Origin: Streptomyces tibetensis
GTDB taxonomy: Bacteria > Actinomycetota > Actinomycetes > Streptomycetales > Streptomycetaceae
Length of the DNA: 64,000 nucleotides
Assembly (NCBI RefSeq): GCF_007655005.1
Contig: NZ_SZVW01000003.1
Span: forward strand, 124,001 to 188,000
Direction of reading: 5' to 3'
Below, one piece after another: positions 8,959 to 17,127 of the stretch. Both the position numbers and the translations under genes were made by a program. The stretch's first letter is position 1; every line of letters begins with the position of its first letter. The notes beneath the pieces were generated by a model, which saw nothing but the letters and a program-made list of their open reading frames with translations, had not been told where the DNA came from and ran no database searches.

Positions 8959-8976
8959 TGCCGACCGGTCGGTATG
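8959..8976. promoter_or_regulatory. Probable TetR operator upstream of the phosphotransferase/dehydrogenase pair
   Basis: ATGCCGACCGGTCGGTAT contains the perfect 12-bp palindrome CCGACCGGTCGG (8962-8973). It lies 42 bp upstream of the ATG at 8917 and shares ACCGACCGGT-type half sites with the site at 3418-3434. The spacing and symmetry fit a TetR-family repressor site. Confidence 0.65.
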
Positions 8977-9116
8977 TCGTCCAGAGCGGGACCGAAACGT
9001 GATCGGAGCCACGATAGGCCGACGGCTCCTCCCGCGCGGCGGCCGGGGAGGTTTCGGCCGGTTCGTTCAGGTCATCCGGCTTGCGCGCCGCCCGGCGAGC
9101 CCGGAAGGTCAAAGCC

Positions 9117-10061
9117 ATGAAGGCCATCAGCTACTCACGGTACGGCGGTCCCGAGGTGCTGGCGTTCGGGGAGGTGCGCGACCCGAAGGTCGGTCCCGAC
9201 GCGGTGCTGGTCAAGGTGCGGGCGGCGGCCGTCAACCCCGTCGACTGGAAGGCCCGCGAGGGCTACCTCGACGGCATCCTCGCCCCCGTCTTCCCCGTGG
9301 TGCCCGGCTGGGACGTCTCGGGCGTCGTCGTGCGGCCGGGCGCGGCCGTCTCGGAGTTCGACGTCGGTGACGAGGTGATCGGATACGTGCGCGAGGACTT
9401 CCTCTCCCGCGGCACCTTCGCCGAGTACGTGGCCGCGCCCCTGCGCACTCTCGCGCGCAAGCCGCGCAACCTCTCCTTCGAGGAGGCGGCCGGGCTGCCG
9501 CTGGCCGGTCTCACCGCCCACCAGGTGCTGGTCAAGGTGCTCCAGGTGAAGCGGGGCGAGACAGTGCTCGTGCATGCCGCGGCCGGCGGCGTCGGCTCGA
9601 TCGCCGTCCAGCTCGGCGTCCACCTCGGCGCCCGGGTGATCGGTACGGCGAGCGAGCCGAACCACGACTTCGTGCGGGGCCTGGGCGGGGAGCCGGTGGT
9701 GTACGGCGAGGGCCTGGGCGAGCGGGTGCGCGGACTGGCCCCGGAGGGTGTGGACGCGGTGTTCGACACCGTTGGCGGAGACGCTCTGAAGGTCTCGGCG
9801 AACCTGCTGGCGCCCGAGGGCCGCCTGGCGTCGATCGCCGACAACGACGTCGTGACCTACGGCGGCCGCTACTACTTCGTCCGCCCCGACGCCCAGGACC
9901 TCCAGCGCCTGGCCGACCTGGCGGAGCAGGGCGTCGTCAGCGTGCACGTCGACGAGACGTTCCCCCTGGAGCGGGCCGCCGACGCGCACCGGCTGAGCCA
10001 GGAGGGCCGCACGCGCGGCAAGATCGTCGTGACGGTGGACTGGGAGAGCGAGCAGGAATGA
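9117..10061 (+). CDS. NADP-dependent zinc-type alcohol dehydrogenase-like oxidoreductase (quinone oxidoreductase family)
   Basis: 314 residues from ATG 9117 with GGAAGG 9 bp upstream. The medium-chain reductase fold is recognisable: an N-terminal GroES-like domain with AAAVNPVDWKAREG near residue 43, and a Rossmann domain with VLVHAAAGGVGSIAVQLG near 150. The zinc-ligand cysteines of true alcohol dehydrogenases are absent, placing it with the zinc-free quinone oxidoreductases. It is divergent from the phosphotransferase gene and shares the intergenic region that carries the palindrome at 8959, so co-regulation is possible. Substrate unknown. Confidence 0.88.
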   Translation: MKAISYSRYGGPEVLAFGEVRDPKVGPDAVLVKVRAAAVNPVDWKAREGYLDGILAPVFPVVPGWDVSGVVVRPGAAVSEFDVGDEVIGYVREDFLSRGTFAEYVAAPLRTLARKPRNLSFEEAAGLPLAGLTAHQVLVKVLQVKRGETVLVHAAAGGVGSIAVQLGVHLGARVIGTASEPNHDFVRGLGGEPVVYGEGLGERVRGLAPEGVDAVFDTVGGDALKVSANLLAPEGRLASIADNDVVTYGGRYYFVRPDAQDLQRLADLAEQGVVSVHVDETFPLERAADAHRLSQEGRTRGKIVVTVDWESEQE

Positions 10062-10084
10062 GGGGTTGAACCGCGGAGTGGAAA

Positions 10085-10221
10085 CAGGACGAGGGCCTGA
10101 ACCTCGGAGGCGCACAGGACGAGGGCCTACTTCGGATTGTGCCCAGGACGAGGGCCTGAACCTCGGAGTGCAAGCAGGGCGAGGACCTGCACCTCGGAGG
10201 CCTTACAGGACGAGGGCCGCG
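10085..10221. repeat. Five degenerate ~30-bp tandem repeats between convergent genes
   Basis: The motif CAGGACGAGGGCCT begins at 10085, 10115, 10144, 10175 (CAGGGCGAGGACCT) and 10206, a 29-31 bp period; several copies continue GAACCTCGGAG. The last copy lies inside the 3' end of the DUF202 gene and includes its last codons (Ala-Leu-Val-Leu). The array therefore looks like expansion of sequence at the end of that gene into the gap. Confidence 0.85.
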
Positions 10222-10538
10222 CCGCACACCGCCATCGCCACCGTGCAGAGCACCGCGGCTGCCGCGTGCCGGGGCGCGAACGCCGCGGGGCTCGCGGCGA
10301 CCGCGAGAGCGCGGATACGCCGGTGCGCGATGCTCAGGAAGCCCAGCCAGAGCACACAGCACGCGGCGCAGGCGACGACGCCGGCCGCGGAGGCCCCGCC
10401 GTGCAGCACGGTCTTCACCGCGAGCACGGCGACGACCGTGCCCGACAGCGTCGTGCGCCGCCACGCGAGCCGGGTCCGCTCCGGCTGGAGCCCGGGATCG
10501 CGGTCGGGGTCCCGCTGCCGGGCGGCCGGCCCACTCAC
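10203..10538 (-). CDS. DUF202 family small membrane protein
   Basis: 111 residues from a GTG at 10538 that overlaps the stop of the preceding gene by 4 bp (GTGA), so translation is probably coupled. The DUF202 signature ERTRLAWRRTTL lies near residue 20, and three hydrophobic segments follow. Function unknown for the family. It forms a tandem pair with a second, longer DUF202/YidH-like protein. Its stop codon lies within the tandem repeat array. Confidence 0.75.
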   Translation of the reverse strand: MSGPAARQRDPDRDPGLQPERTRLAWRRTTLSGTVVAVLAVKTVLHGGASAAGVVACAACCVLWLGFLSIAHRRIRALAVAASPAAFAPRHAAAAVLCTVAMAVCGAALVL

Positions 10539-10927
10539 CCCTCCCACCCCACCAGCACCACCACGACCATGGCCACGGCCACGACCGCGACGACCAGGCT
10601 CAGCAGCGCCGGGAACCGGGACACCGGCAGGTCCTCGCCGCGGCGCATGGCCCGCTCGCAGCGCACCCAGTGGTTGACCGCCCGCAGGGAGCACAGCACG
10701 CCCGCGGCCAGCAGCGCGAGCGCGAGCCCGACCCGCCATCCCCAGCGCAGGTCCGGCAGGAACTGGTCCACCGCGAAACCGCCGCCGATCAGTGCGAGCG
10801 CGGTGCGCAGCCAGGCGAGGAAGGTGCGTTCGTTGGCCAGCGAGAACCGGTAGTCGGGCGTCTCGCCGTCCTCCCTGACCTCCGCGGGCGCGAACCACAA
10901 CCGGACGTTCCGTACGAACTCGATCAC
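10535..10927 (-). CDS. YidH-like DUF202 membrane protein
   Basis: 130 residues from GTG 10927. The motif NERTFLAWLRTALALIGGGFAVDQF (quoted only as a landmark, residues about 32-56; key residues ERTFLAWLRTAL) is the DUF202 signature at the start of the first membrane helix. Two more hydrophobic segments follow, with a basic loop (RCERAMRRGE) between them. First gene of the DUF202 pair. Such pairs are common in actinobacteria; no function is established. Confidence 0.8.
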   Translation of the reverse strand: MIEFVRNVRLWFAPAEVREDGETPDYRFSLANERTFLAWLRTALALIGGGFAVDQFLPDLRWGWRVGLALALLAAGVLCSLRAVNHWVRCERAMRRGEDLPVSRFPALLSLVVAVVAVAMVVVVLVGWEG

Positions 10928-10964
10928 GTGAGCGACCCTACCCGGGAGCCGCGCCGGGCCGTCT

Positions 10965-11480
10965 TCAGCCGGACGCCCACAACACCTTGAGCCGCTCGTA
11001 CGCCGCGAGCCCGTCCGGCACCCACTCCCAGTCGGCCAGGCGCCGCTCTACCTCGGCCTCGGGCAGGAAGTCGTGCCAGGCCACCTCCTCGGCCTGAGGG
11101 TGTACCGGAAGCGCGCAGCGGACCTCGTAGACCGCCGACCACCAGGTCCGGCCGGAGCCGTTGTCGTACAGGAACGTGAAGAGGTGCCGCGGCTGCGGCA
11201 GGCCGGTCACGCCGAGTTCCTCCTCGGCCTCCCGCACGGCCGCGGCGTCGTAGGACTCGCCCGCGCCGACGACTCCGCCGACGAACATGTCGTGCAGGGA
11301 GGGGAAGACCAGCTTGGTCGGGGTCCGCCGGTGCACGAAGATCCGGTCCTCGGCGTCCCGGGCCAGGACGAAGACGCAACGATGGCGCAGGCCCAGGGCG
11401 TAGGCCTCGCCGCGCGGGGACTGTCCGACGACCTGGTCGTTCTCGTCGACGATGTCGAGCATCTCGTCAGCAGCGCTCAT
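10965..11480 (-). CDS. Nudix hydrolase
   Basis: 171 residues from ATG 11480; a GTG at 11499-11501 would add seven residues. The Nudix box is complete, beginning GGVVGAGESYDAAAVREAEE near residue 75 and continuing ELGV, so the magnesium-binding REAEE core is intact. These enzymes hydrolyse a nucleoside diphosphate linked to another moiety. Overall length and the N-terminal segment (MLDIVDENDQVVG) resemble the group that includes isopentenyl-diphosphate isomerase-like Nudix proteins of unknown substrate. It stands alone between the DUF202 pair and a permease. Confidence 0.88.
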   Translation of the reverse strand: MSAADEMLDIVDENDQVVGQSPRGEAYALGLRHRCVFVLARDAEDRIFVHRRTPTKLVFPSLHDMFVGGVVGAGESYDAAAVREAEEELGVTGLPQPRHLFTFLYDNGSGRTWWSAVYEVRCALPVHPQAEEVAWHDFLPEAEVERRLADWEWVPDGLAAYERLKVLWASG

Positions 11481-11525
11481 GCCCTCATCCAAGCAGGACA
11501 CGCGCCCCGGGCGGTGCGAGGCCCG

Positions 11526-12431
11526 TCAGGGCGAGGCCGGACTGACCGCGGGAGCGGCCACGCGGGCCCGTTCCGGTGCCCCGTGCGGCATCGCCGGATG
11601 CATGCCCAGCAGCACGATCCCGGCGACGACGGCCAGCAGGCCACCGGCCTCCCAGCTCAGGGCCACCGCGTCGGTGCGCAGTCGGTCGCCCAGGAAGCCG
11701 ACGCCGCAGAGGATCCCGGCGAGCGGCTGGGCCGCGGTCAGGGCGGGCAGCGACTTGCGCAGGGACGCGGTCTCGAACGCGCTCTGCACGAGGACCAGCC
11801 CCGTGACCCCGAGCGCGAGCACCGCGTACGGCTCCCAGCCGGTGAGCAACCCGGCGAAGCCGCCGTCGGAGACCTTCTGCCCGCTGATCCTGGTCAGCGC
11901 GTCCTGCACGCCGTACAGCAGCCCGGCGGCCAGGGCCAGCAGCACCGGGCCCGAGCTCAGCCGGGACCGCTTGCCGCGCGTCGTGAGCAGCAGGGCGAGC
12001 CCGATCATGATCCCGATGATCAGCCACTGCCGCACCGGATCGGCCGTCGCCGCGCCACCCTCCGGCCGGCCCGCCACGATGAACGCGGTCACCCCGCCGG
12101 CCAGCAGGAAGAGGCCCGCCCAGCCCTGGCGGCCCAGCGGCTGCCGGCTCTGTTTGCGGGAGAGCGCCAGCGCGAAGAGGAGGTTCGTCGCCAGCAGCGG
12201 TTCCACCAGTGACAGCTCGCCCTGCCCCAGCGCGGCGGCGCCCAGGCCCATGCCGACCACCATCAGCGCGATGCCGCCGAGCCAGCGGGGCACCTTCACG
12301 AGGTCGAGCAGCAGCCGGAAGGAGAGGAAATCGCTCAGCGGGGCCCGTTGGGCCGCGTTCTGCTGGAGGACGAAGCCGAAGCCGAGACAGCAGGCGGCAC
12401 CCAGGGCGAGCGCCAGGACTAGAACCGACAC
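11526..12431 (-). CDS. DMT-superfamily (EamA/NIPA-like) permease
   Basis: 301 residues and about nine to ten hydrophobic segments, starting MSVLVLALALGAACCLGFGF with an N-terminal helix typical of drug/metabolite transporters. Short loops such as GQGELSLVEPLLATNLLFA near residue 70 fit the EamA repeat. It probably exports or imports a small metabolite across the cytoplasmic membrane; no substrate is predictable. The start of the Nudix gene lies 45 bp downstream. Confidence 0.75.
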   Translation of the reverse strand: MSVLVLALALGAACCLGFGFVLQQNAAQRAPLSDFLSFRLLLDLVKVPRWLGGIALMVVGMGLGAAALGQGELSLVEPLLATNLLFALALSRKQSRQPLGRQGWAGLFLLAGGVTAFIVAGRPEGGAATADPVRQWLIIGIMIGLALLLTTRGKRSRLSSGPVLLALAAGLLYGVQDALTRISGQKVSDGGFAGLLTGWEPYAVLALGVTGLVLVQSAFETASLRKSLPALTAAQPLAGILCGVGFLGDRLRTDAVALSWEAGGLLAVVAGIVLLGMHPAMPHGAPERARVAAPAVSPASP

Positions 12432-12795
12432 GCGGTGTACCTCGATCGTCAGGTCGGGTCACGGTTGCGTAGGGGCCGACTGTACCGGCCGGCTCCACCC
12501 GGCGCGCCCGTACGTCATGCCATCGTCGGGGGCGGCGGCAGCTCACGCTATGACGTACGTCACGCGGGACGTAAGGGAAAAAACGGATGCGGACCACGCC
12601 TGTCCCTCTGGTCTCCAGGATCACAAGAAGCTCACGAGTAACGGCAGTTGACGCGTGTAAGGCCCTGGCGGCCCTTGACGCCGACCGTTGGCTGGGGGTT
12701 GGCTGTGCGTGATCAGCCCATGGCGATGCGCACATACGCGCTCCTTCTGTCGCCGTGAGCCGAAACACCAGAAGAGCGCGTGAGGAAGTTCCGCG
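12432..12795. other. 364-bp divergent intergenic region
   Basis: It separates the DMT permease from the uncharacterised gene at 12796. It contains one notable element, the palindrome at 12551-12562. The stretch 12580-12780 is less GC-rich than the surroundings and may hold the promoter of the downstream gene. No credible open frame or RNA gene was seen. Confidence 0.5.
12551..12562. promoter_or_regulatory. Perfect 12-bp palindrome, possible operator
   Basis: TGACGTACGTCA is perfectly self-complementary and is flanked by further GACGTA/TACGTC fragments (TACGTCATGCC near 12510, GACGTAAG near 12568). It lies 120 bp before the permease start and 234 bp before the plus-strand gene. It may be a dimeric regulator site; no regulator can be named. 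Confidence 0.35.
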
Positions 12796-13746
12796 GTGTC
12801 CCCACCCCCGCCTCCCCTCGGCCGTGGCCGCAGACGTGCGGCGCAGGCCTTCGACGAGGCCCTCGACGACGCCGATCTCGTGGCCGCGCGCGCCGCACTG
12901 GCGCAGGGCCGCTGGCAGAACGCCCGTTCCCTGCTGGTGCACACCGGGGACGACTGGGACCGGCGCGGCCACCGCGTCACCGTCCTCGCCCGGGAGTCCT
13001 CCTGCGCCGCGTGGGCCAAGGAGTGGCTCCTCGCCGAACCGGAGTCCGCCGACGCCTCCGTGCTGCTCGCCCTCGCCCAGGTCCGGCGCGCACTGCACGG
13101 CAAGACCACACCCGACCGCGCCCGTGAGGCGTGCAGGACCGCCGCGGCCCGGGTCCCCGCCGACCCCACCCCCTGGCTGGGCCTGCTCATGCTGGAGTGC
13201 GCGCTCGGGAGCGACGAGGACGCCGTCCGCAGCTTCGAGGCGGTCCGCGGCCGGTACACCGACCACCACCACGCCCACCATCTGATCCTCGCCCGGCTCG
13301 CCTCCCGCCGCACCGAGGCCGGCCCGGACCCGCTGCACGAGGTCTACGACTTCGCCAACTGGGCCGCCGAACAGGCACCCGCCGACTCCCCGCTCGCGAT
13401 CCTGCCGGTGATCGCGCACGCGGAGCGCTACCGCGTGCTGGCCGCCGCCGGACACCAACCCGCCGACCCGGCCGCCTCCGGCCACTGGACGGGCCGCCGC
13501 GCCCGGCAGGTCATGAAGGCCGCCTTCGACTGGTGGCTGGAATGGGAGCTGGAGGGGCACCCGCGGCGGCTGATCGACCTGAACTTCCTCGCCCACGCCA
13601 AGTTCTGCGAGGGGCGGGGAGCCGAGGCCGCCGCCCTCTTCCACCGGATCGGCCGGCACGCCACACCGGCTCCCTGGTCGTACCCGGACCGGGACCCGCA
13701 CACCGCCTTCGCCGCCGCCCGCGCCGCCGCGCTCGGCACGGCCTGA
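12796..13746 (+). CDS. Uncharacterised alpha-helical (TPR-like) protein
   Basis: 316 residues from a GTG preceded by GAAG. I do not recognise a named family. It is soluble, Ala/Arg-rich and probably all-helical. Repeated helix pairs such as AWAKEWLLAEPESADASVLL and ACRTAAARVPADPTPWLGLL suggest a tetratricopeptide-like solenoid. A Trp-rich segment, AAFDWWLEWELEGHP, lies near residue 240. No signal peptide. It is followed 38 bp later by an amino-acid permease on the same strand. Confidence 0.65.
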   Translation: MSPPPPPLGRGRRRAAQAFDEALDDADLVAARAALAQGRWQNARSLLVHTGDDWDRRGHRVTVLARESSCAAWAKEWLLAEPESADASVLLALAQVRRALHGKTTPDRAREACRTAAARVPADPTPWLGLLMLECALGSDEDAVRSFEAVRGRYTDHHHAHHLILARLASRRTEAGPDPLHEVYDFANWAAEQAPADSPLAILPVIAHAERYRVLAAAGHQPADPAASGHWTGRRARQVMKAAFDWWLEWELEGHPRRLIDLNFLAHAKFCEGRGAEAAALFHRIGRHATPAPWSYPDRDPHTAFAAARAAALGTA

Positions 13747-13784
13747 CACCCCCCCCCGACCCGAAGAGTGAGGACGTTCCCCCG

Positions 13785-15320
13785 ATGACCACGGACAGTC
13801 CGGACACGAACACCTCCGCCCCCGGCGGCATCAGTACGTTCAAGGGGCAGGAGCGCGCCCTGCGGGCCGACCGGCTCGGCACCGGGGGACTGCTGCTCTC
13901 CGTCCTCGCGGCGACCGCCCCGCTCATGGTCGTCGCGGGTGTCATGCCCACCACATTCGCGGTGATGGGCATCGTCGGCCAGCCGCTGCTCTTCGTCGTC
14001 CTCGGCGTCGTCCTGATCCTGTTCAGCGTCGGATACGCCGAGATGAGCCGCCACGTCCACAACGCGGGCGCCTTCTACGCCTACATCCGCCGGGGCCTGG
14101 GCGCCACCGCGGGCGCGAGCGCCGCCCTGGTGGCCCTCGTCGCCTACAACGCGCTCCAGGTCGGCATCTACGGCATCTTCGGCTTCGAGGTCTCGGGGCT
14201 CCTCGCCACCTACGCCGACGTGCAGATCGCCTGGTGGATACCCGCGCTCGTGGCCGCGCTCGCCGTCGGGCTGCTGGGCTGGCTCAAGATCGACGTCAAT
14301 GCCCGCGTGCTCGGTGTGCTGCTGGTCATCGAGGTGCTCCTGGTCGTCGTCTTCGACGTGGCCGCCCTCGCCGACCCCGGCAAGGACGGCCTGTCGCTGC
14401 ACGCCTTCAACCCCGACACCCTCACCGGAGCCGGTGTCGGCACCGCGCTGTGCTTCTGCATCGCCGCGTTCCTCGGCTTCGAGCAGGCCCCCGTCTACGC
14501 CGAGGAGACCAGCCGCCCGCACGTCCTGGTGCCGCGCGTGATGTTCCTCGCCGTCGGCGGGGTCGCCGTCTTCTTCGCCCTCAGCAGCTGGGCCCTCACC
14601 GTCGCCACCGGACCCGCCGCCATCGTCGGCACGGCCCAGAAGCAGAGCGCCGGGCTGCTGTTCTTCCTCACCGAGTCCCGCCTCGGCGGCACCTTCACCG
14701 ACGTCCTGCACGTCCTGTTCGTCACCGGCATGTTCGCCGCGCTGCTCAGCTTCCACAACGTCGTCGCCCGCTACGCCTTCGCCATGGGCCGCGAGGGCCT
14801 GCTGCCCGCCGCCTTCGGCCGCACCAGCGGCAGCAGCGGCGCCCCCGGCACCGGCTCGCTGCTCCAGACCGTCGTGGCCGTGGTGGTCGTGGCCGCCTTC
14901 GCGGTCGCCGACGACAAGCCGGTCGGCGACCCCACCGCGCCCGTCCTGCAGCTGTTCACCTGGTTCGGCAACGTCGGCGCCCTCGGCGTGATCGTGCTGA
15001 TGGCGGCGGCGTCCCTGTCCGTCGTCGTCTTCTTCGTCCGCCGCGGCGCCGCGGGGGCCCAGGCCTGGCGGCTGGTCACGTCCGCCTTGGCGGGCATCGC
15101 CCTGCTGGTGATCGCCGGCTACACGGTGAAGGACTTCGAGGTGCTGGTCGGCGCCGGCCCCGACTCCTCGCTGAGCTGGGTGCTGCCCGGCATCATCGGC
15201 CTGGCCGCGCTGGTCGGCGTGGCCCTCGGCCTGGTGCTGCGCGCCCGCGCCCCCGAGAAGCACGCCCGGATCGGCCTCGGCAACGAGGCGTTCCAGCTGG
15301 ACAAGGCCGCCTCCTCCTGA
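13785..15320 (+). CDS. APC-superfamily amino acid permease
   Basis: 511 residues with about twelve hydrophobic segments. The first helix carries the APC substrate-site pattern (GTGGLLLSVLAATAPLMVVAG, residues about 32-52). A conserved stretch AFLGFEQAPVYAEETSRPH near residue 230 matches the EE motif after the sixth helix in amino acid/polyamine antiporters. ATG 13785 is the only sensible start. A cytoplasmic-membrane transporter of amino acids or amines; substrate not predictable. Confidence 0.88.
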   Translation: MTTDSPDTNTSAPGGISTFKGQERALRADRLGTGGLLLSVLAATAPLMVVAGVMPTTFAVMGIVGQPLLFVVLGVVLILFSVGYAEMSRHVHNAGAFYAYIRRGLGATAGASAALVALVAYNALQVGIYGIFGFEVSGLLATYADVQIAWWIPALVAALAVGLLGWLKIDVNARVLGVLLVIEVLLVVVFDVAALADPGKDGLSLHAFNPDTLTGAGVGTALCFCIAAFLGFEQAPVYAEETSRPHVLVPRVMFLAVGGVAVFFALSSWALTVATGPAAIVGTAQKQSAGLLFFLTESRLGGTFTDVLHVLFVTGMFAALLSFHNVVARYAFAMGREGLLPAAFGRTSGSSGAPGTGSLLQTVVAVVVVAAFAVADDKPVGDPTAPVLQLFTWFGNVGALGVIVLMAAASLSVVVFFVRRGAAGAQAWRLVTSALAGIALLVIAGYTVKDFEVLVGAGPDSSLSWVLPGIIGLAALVGVALGLVLRARAPEKHARIGLGNEAFQLDKAASS

Positions 15321-15407
15321 GGCGGCTCCCGTAAGAAGTGGTTACGGAAGTCTGACGAGCACCCGCGCTCCCTGTCGTACCGGGGCCGCGGGTGTTCGAA
15401 TGAGTAC

Positions 15408-16157
15408 GTGAACCAGGACGTACCCAAGGGTGTGAGCGACGAACACCCCGAAGAACGGGGCACCCCGATCGGCCGCCGCGTCTTCCTCGGCACCCTCGCC
15501 CTGGGCGCCGTCGGCGTGGTCGCGGCCCCACCACTGCAACGCGGCCTGGAGGGCTTCCTCGGCGGCGCGGCCGACAAGGACCCCACCGGACTGACCGGCC
15601 TGCTCCCGAACGGCGGCGGCTTCCGCTACTACTCGGTCGCCTCGTCCGTCCCGCGCAAGAACGCCGGCACCTACCGCCTCACCGTGGACGGCCTGGTCGA
15701 CCGCCCCGCGACCTACACCCTCGACGACCTGAGGGCCCTGCCCCAGACCCGCATGGTCCGCGACGTCCAGTGCGTCACGGGCTGGCGCGTCCCCGACACC
15801 CCCTTCGAGGGCGTACGCCTCTCCCGGCTCCTGGACGCCGCGCGGGTACGCCCCACGGCCAAGGCCATCCGCTTCACCTGCTTCGACGGCACGTACACCG
15901 AGAGCCTCACCCTCGACCAGGCCCGCCGCGCGGACGTCCTGGTCGCCCTGCGCATGCAGGACAAGGACATCGGCCACTCCCACGGCGGCCCGGTCCGCCT
16001 CTACGTGGCGCCCATGTACTTCTACAAGTCCGCCAAGTGGCTCTCCGGCATCACCGTCACCGACGAGGTCCGGCCGGGCTACTGGGAGGAGCGCGGCTAC
16101 GACGTCGACGCCTGGGTGGGCCGCTCGAACGGACGCGACGATGACCCTACGAGCTGA
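15408..16157 (+). CDS. Molybdopterin-dependent oxidoreductase (sulfite oxidase/MsrP-like), exported
   Basis: 249 residues from GTG 15408; GTG 15432 is an alternative closer to the signal. A twin-arginine-type leader (GRRVFLGTLALGAVGVVA, about residues 24-41) implies export of the folded cofactor protein. The oxidoreductase molybdopterin-binding domain shows the cofactor Cys in RDVQCVTGW near residue 124, and CFDGTYTESL and GPVRLYVAPMYFYKSAKWL further on. The next gene overlaps it by 17 bp and encodes a cytochrome b, so the pair probably moves electrons between membrane quinones and a periplasm-side substrate, as in MsrPQ. Substrate unknown. Confidence 0.85.
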   Translation: MNQDVPKGVSDEHPEERGTPIGRRVFLGTLALGAVGVVAAPPLQRGLEGFLGGAADKDPTGLTGLLPNGGGFRYYSVASSVPRKNAGTYRLTVDGLVDRPATYTLDDLRALPQTRMVRDVQCVTGWRVPDTPFEGVRLSRLLDAARVRPTAKAIRFTCFDGTYTESLTLDQARRADVLVALRMQDKDIGHSHGGPVRLYVAPMYFYKSAKWLSGITVTDEVRPGYWEERGYDVDAWVGRSNGRDDDPTS

Positions 16158-16764
16158 CACGCCACCGGCCACGGCCCGTGTGCGCCGCTTCACCCCATTG
16201 CAGCGCTGGATCCACCGCACGACGGCCGCGCTGATGGGCGTCTGCGTCGTCACGGCGGCCTGCCTCTACATCCCCCAGCTCGCCGAACTCGTCGGCCGCC
16301 GCGCTCTGGTCGTCACCCTGCACGAGTGGGCCGGTCTCGCCCTGCCCGTCCCCGTCCTGGCCGCGCTGGCCTCCCGCGTCTTCCGTGCCGACCTCGGCCG
16401 CCTCAACCGCTTCGGCCCGCACGACCGCACCTGGCTGCGCGCCGCCCTGCACCGCGACAAACGCCGGTCGTCCCGCCCCGCGGCCAAGTTCAACGCCGGC
16501 CAGAAGCTCTACGCCTCCTGGATCGCCGGCGCCACACTGGTCATGCTCGCCACGGGCCTGATGATGTGGTTCACCCACCTCACCCCCCTGCTCTGGCGCA
16601 CCAGCGCCACCTTCGTCCACGACTGGCTGGCCCTCACCATCGGCATCGTCCTGGCCGGCCACATCGGCATGGCCCTGGCGGACCCGGAGTCCAGAAGAGG
16701 CATGCGCACAGGCAAGGTGACCAGAGAGTGGGCGAAACGAGAGCACCCCCTATGGCGCCCTTAG
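16141..16764 (+). CDS. Cytochrome b561-like membrane subunit
   Basis: 207 residues, start ATG 16141, overlapping the molybdoenzyme gene by 17 bp. Four hydrophobic helices are visible. Candidate haem ligands are the histidines in QRWIHRTTAAL (near residue 25), VTLHEWAG (near 60), FVHDWLAL (near 160) and AGHIGMAL (near 173). It fits a di-haem cytochrome b that hands electrons to or takes them from the exported molybdenum protein. Co-transcription and overlap support a two-subunit complex. Confidence 0.85.
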   Translation: MTLRADTPPATARVRRFTPLQRWIHRTTAALMGVCVVTAACLYIPQLAELVGRRALVVTLHEWAGLALPVPVLAALASRVFRADLGRLNRFGPHDRTWLRAALHRDKRRSSRPAAKFNAGQKLYASWIAGATLVMLATGLMMWFTHLTPLLWRTSATFVHDWLALTIGIVLAGHIGMALADPESRRGMRTGKVTREWAKREHPLWRP

Positions 16765-17110
16765 TCCTTCCGCCCCAGGGGCCCGGGGAGCGGCGCGATC
16801 AACCACACCGCACCCGCACCGGTTGAGCCGCCGGCAGTTCCTCGCCTCAGGGGCGCGGGGCACGGCGCGATCAACCACACCGCTCCCGCACCGGTTGAGC
16901 CGCCGGCAGGTCCTCGCCTCAGGGGCGCGGGGCACGGCGCGATCAACCACACCGCTCCCGCACCGGTTGAGCCGCCGGCAGGTCCTCGCCTCAGGGGCGC
17001 GGGGCACGGCGCGATCAACCACACCGCTCCCGCACCGGTTGAGCCGCCGGCAGTTCCTCGCCTCAGGGGCGCGGGGAACGGCGCGATCAACCACACCGCA
17101 CCCGCACCCA
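16765..17110. repeat. Five tandem copies of a 72-bp intergenic repeat
   Basis: The hexamer GCGATC within CGGCGCGATCAACCACACCG recurs at 16795, 16867, 16939, 17011 and 17083, an exact 72-bp period. The central copies are almost identical; the first is the most diverged. Each unit also contains CTCAGGGGCGCGGGG, a motif I recall as widespread between Streptomyces genes. The array fills the gap between the convergent cytochrome b and dehydrogenase genes, so it encodes no credible protein; it could act in transcription termination. Confidence 0.9.
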
Positions 17111-17127
17111 CCCGACGACGCACACCC

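Noticed and set aside
13749..13758. A run of nine C residues as a phase-variation tract
   Set aside because: It lies between two genes, outside both coding regions, and away from a likely promoter spacer; it may simply be GC bias.
16765..17110. A CRISPR array or repeat protein gene
   Set aside because: Copies abut with no unique spacers, the period is 72 bp, and no cas genes exist. The 24-residue protein repeats result from the period being divisible by three.
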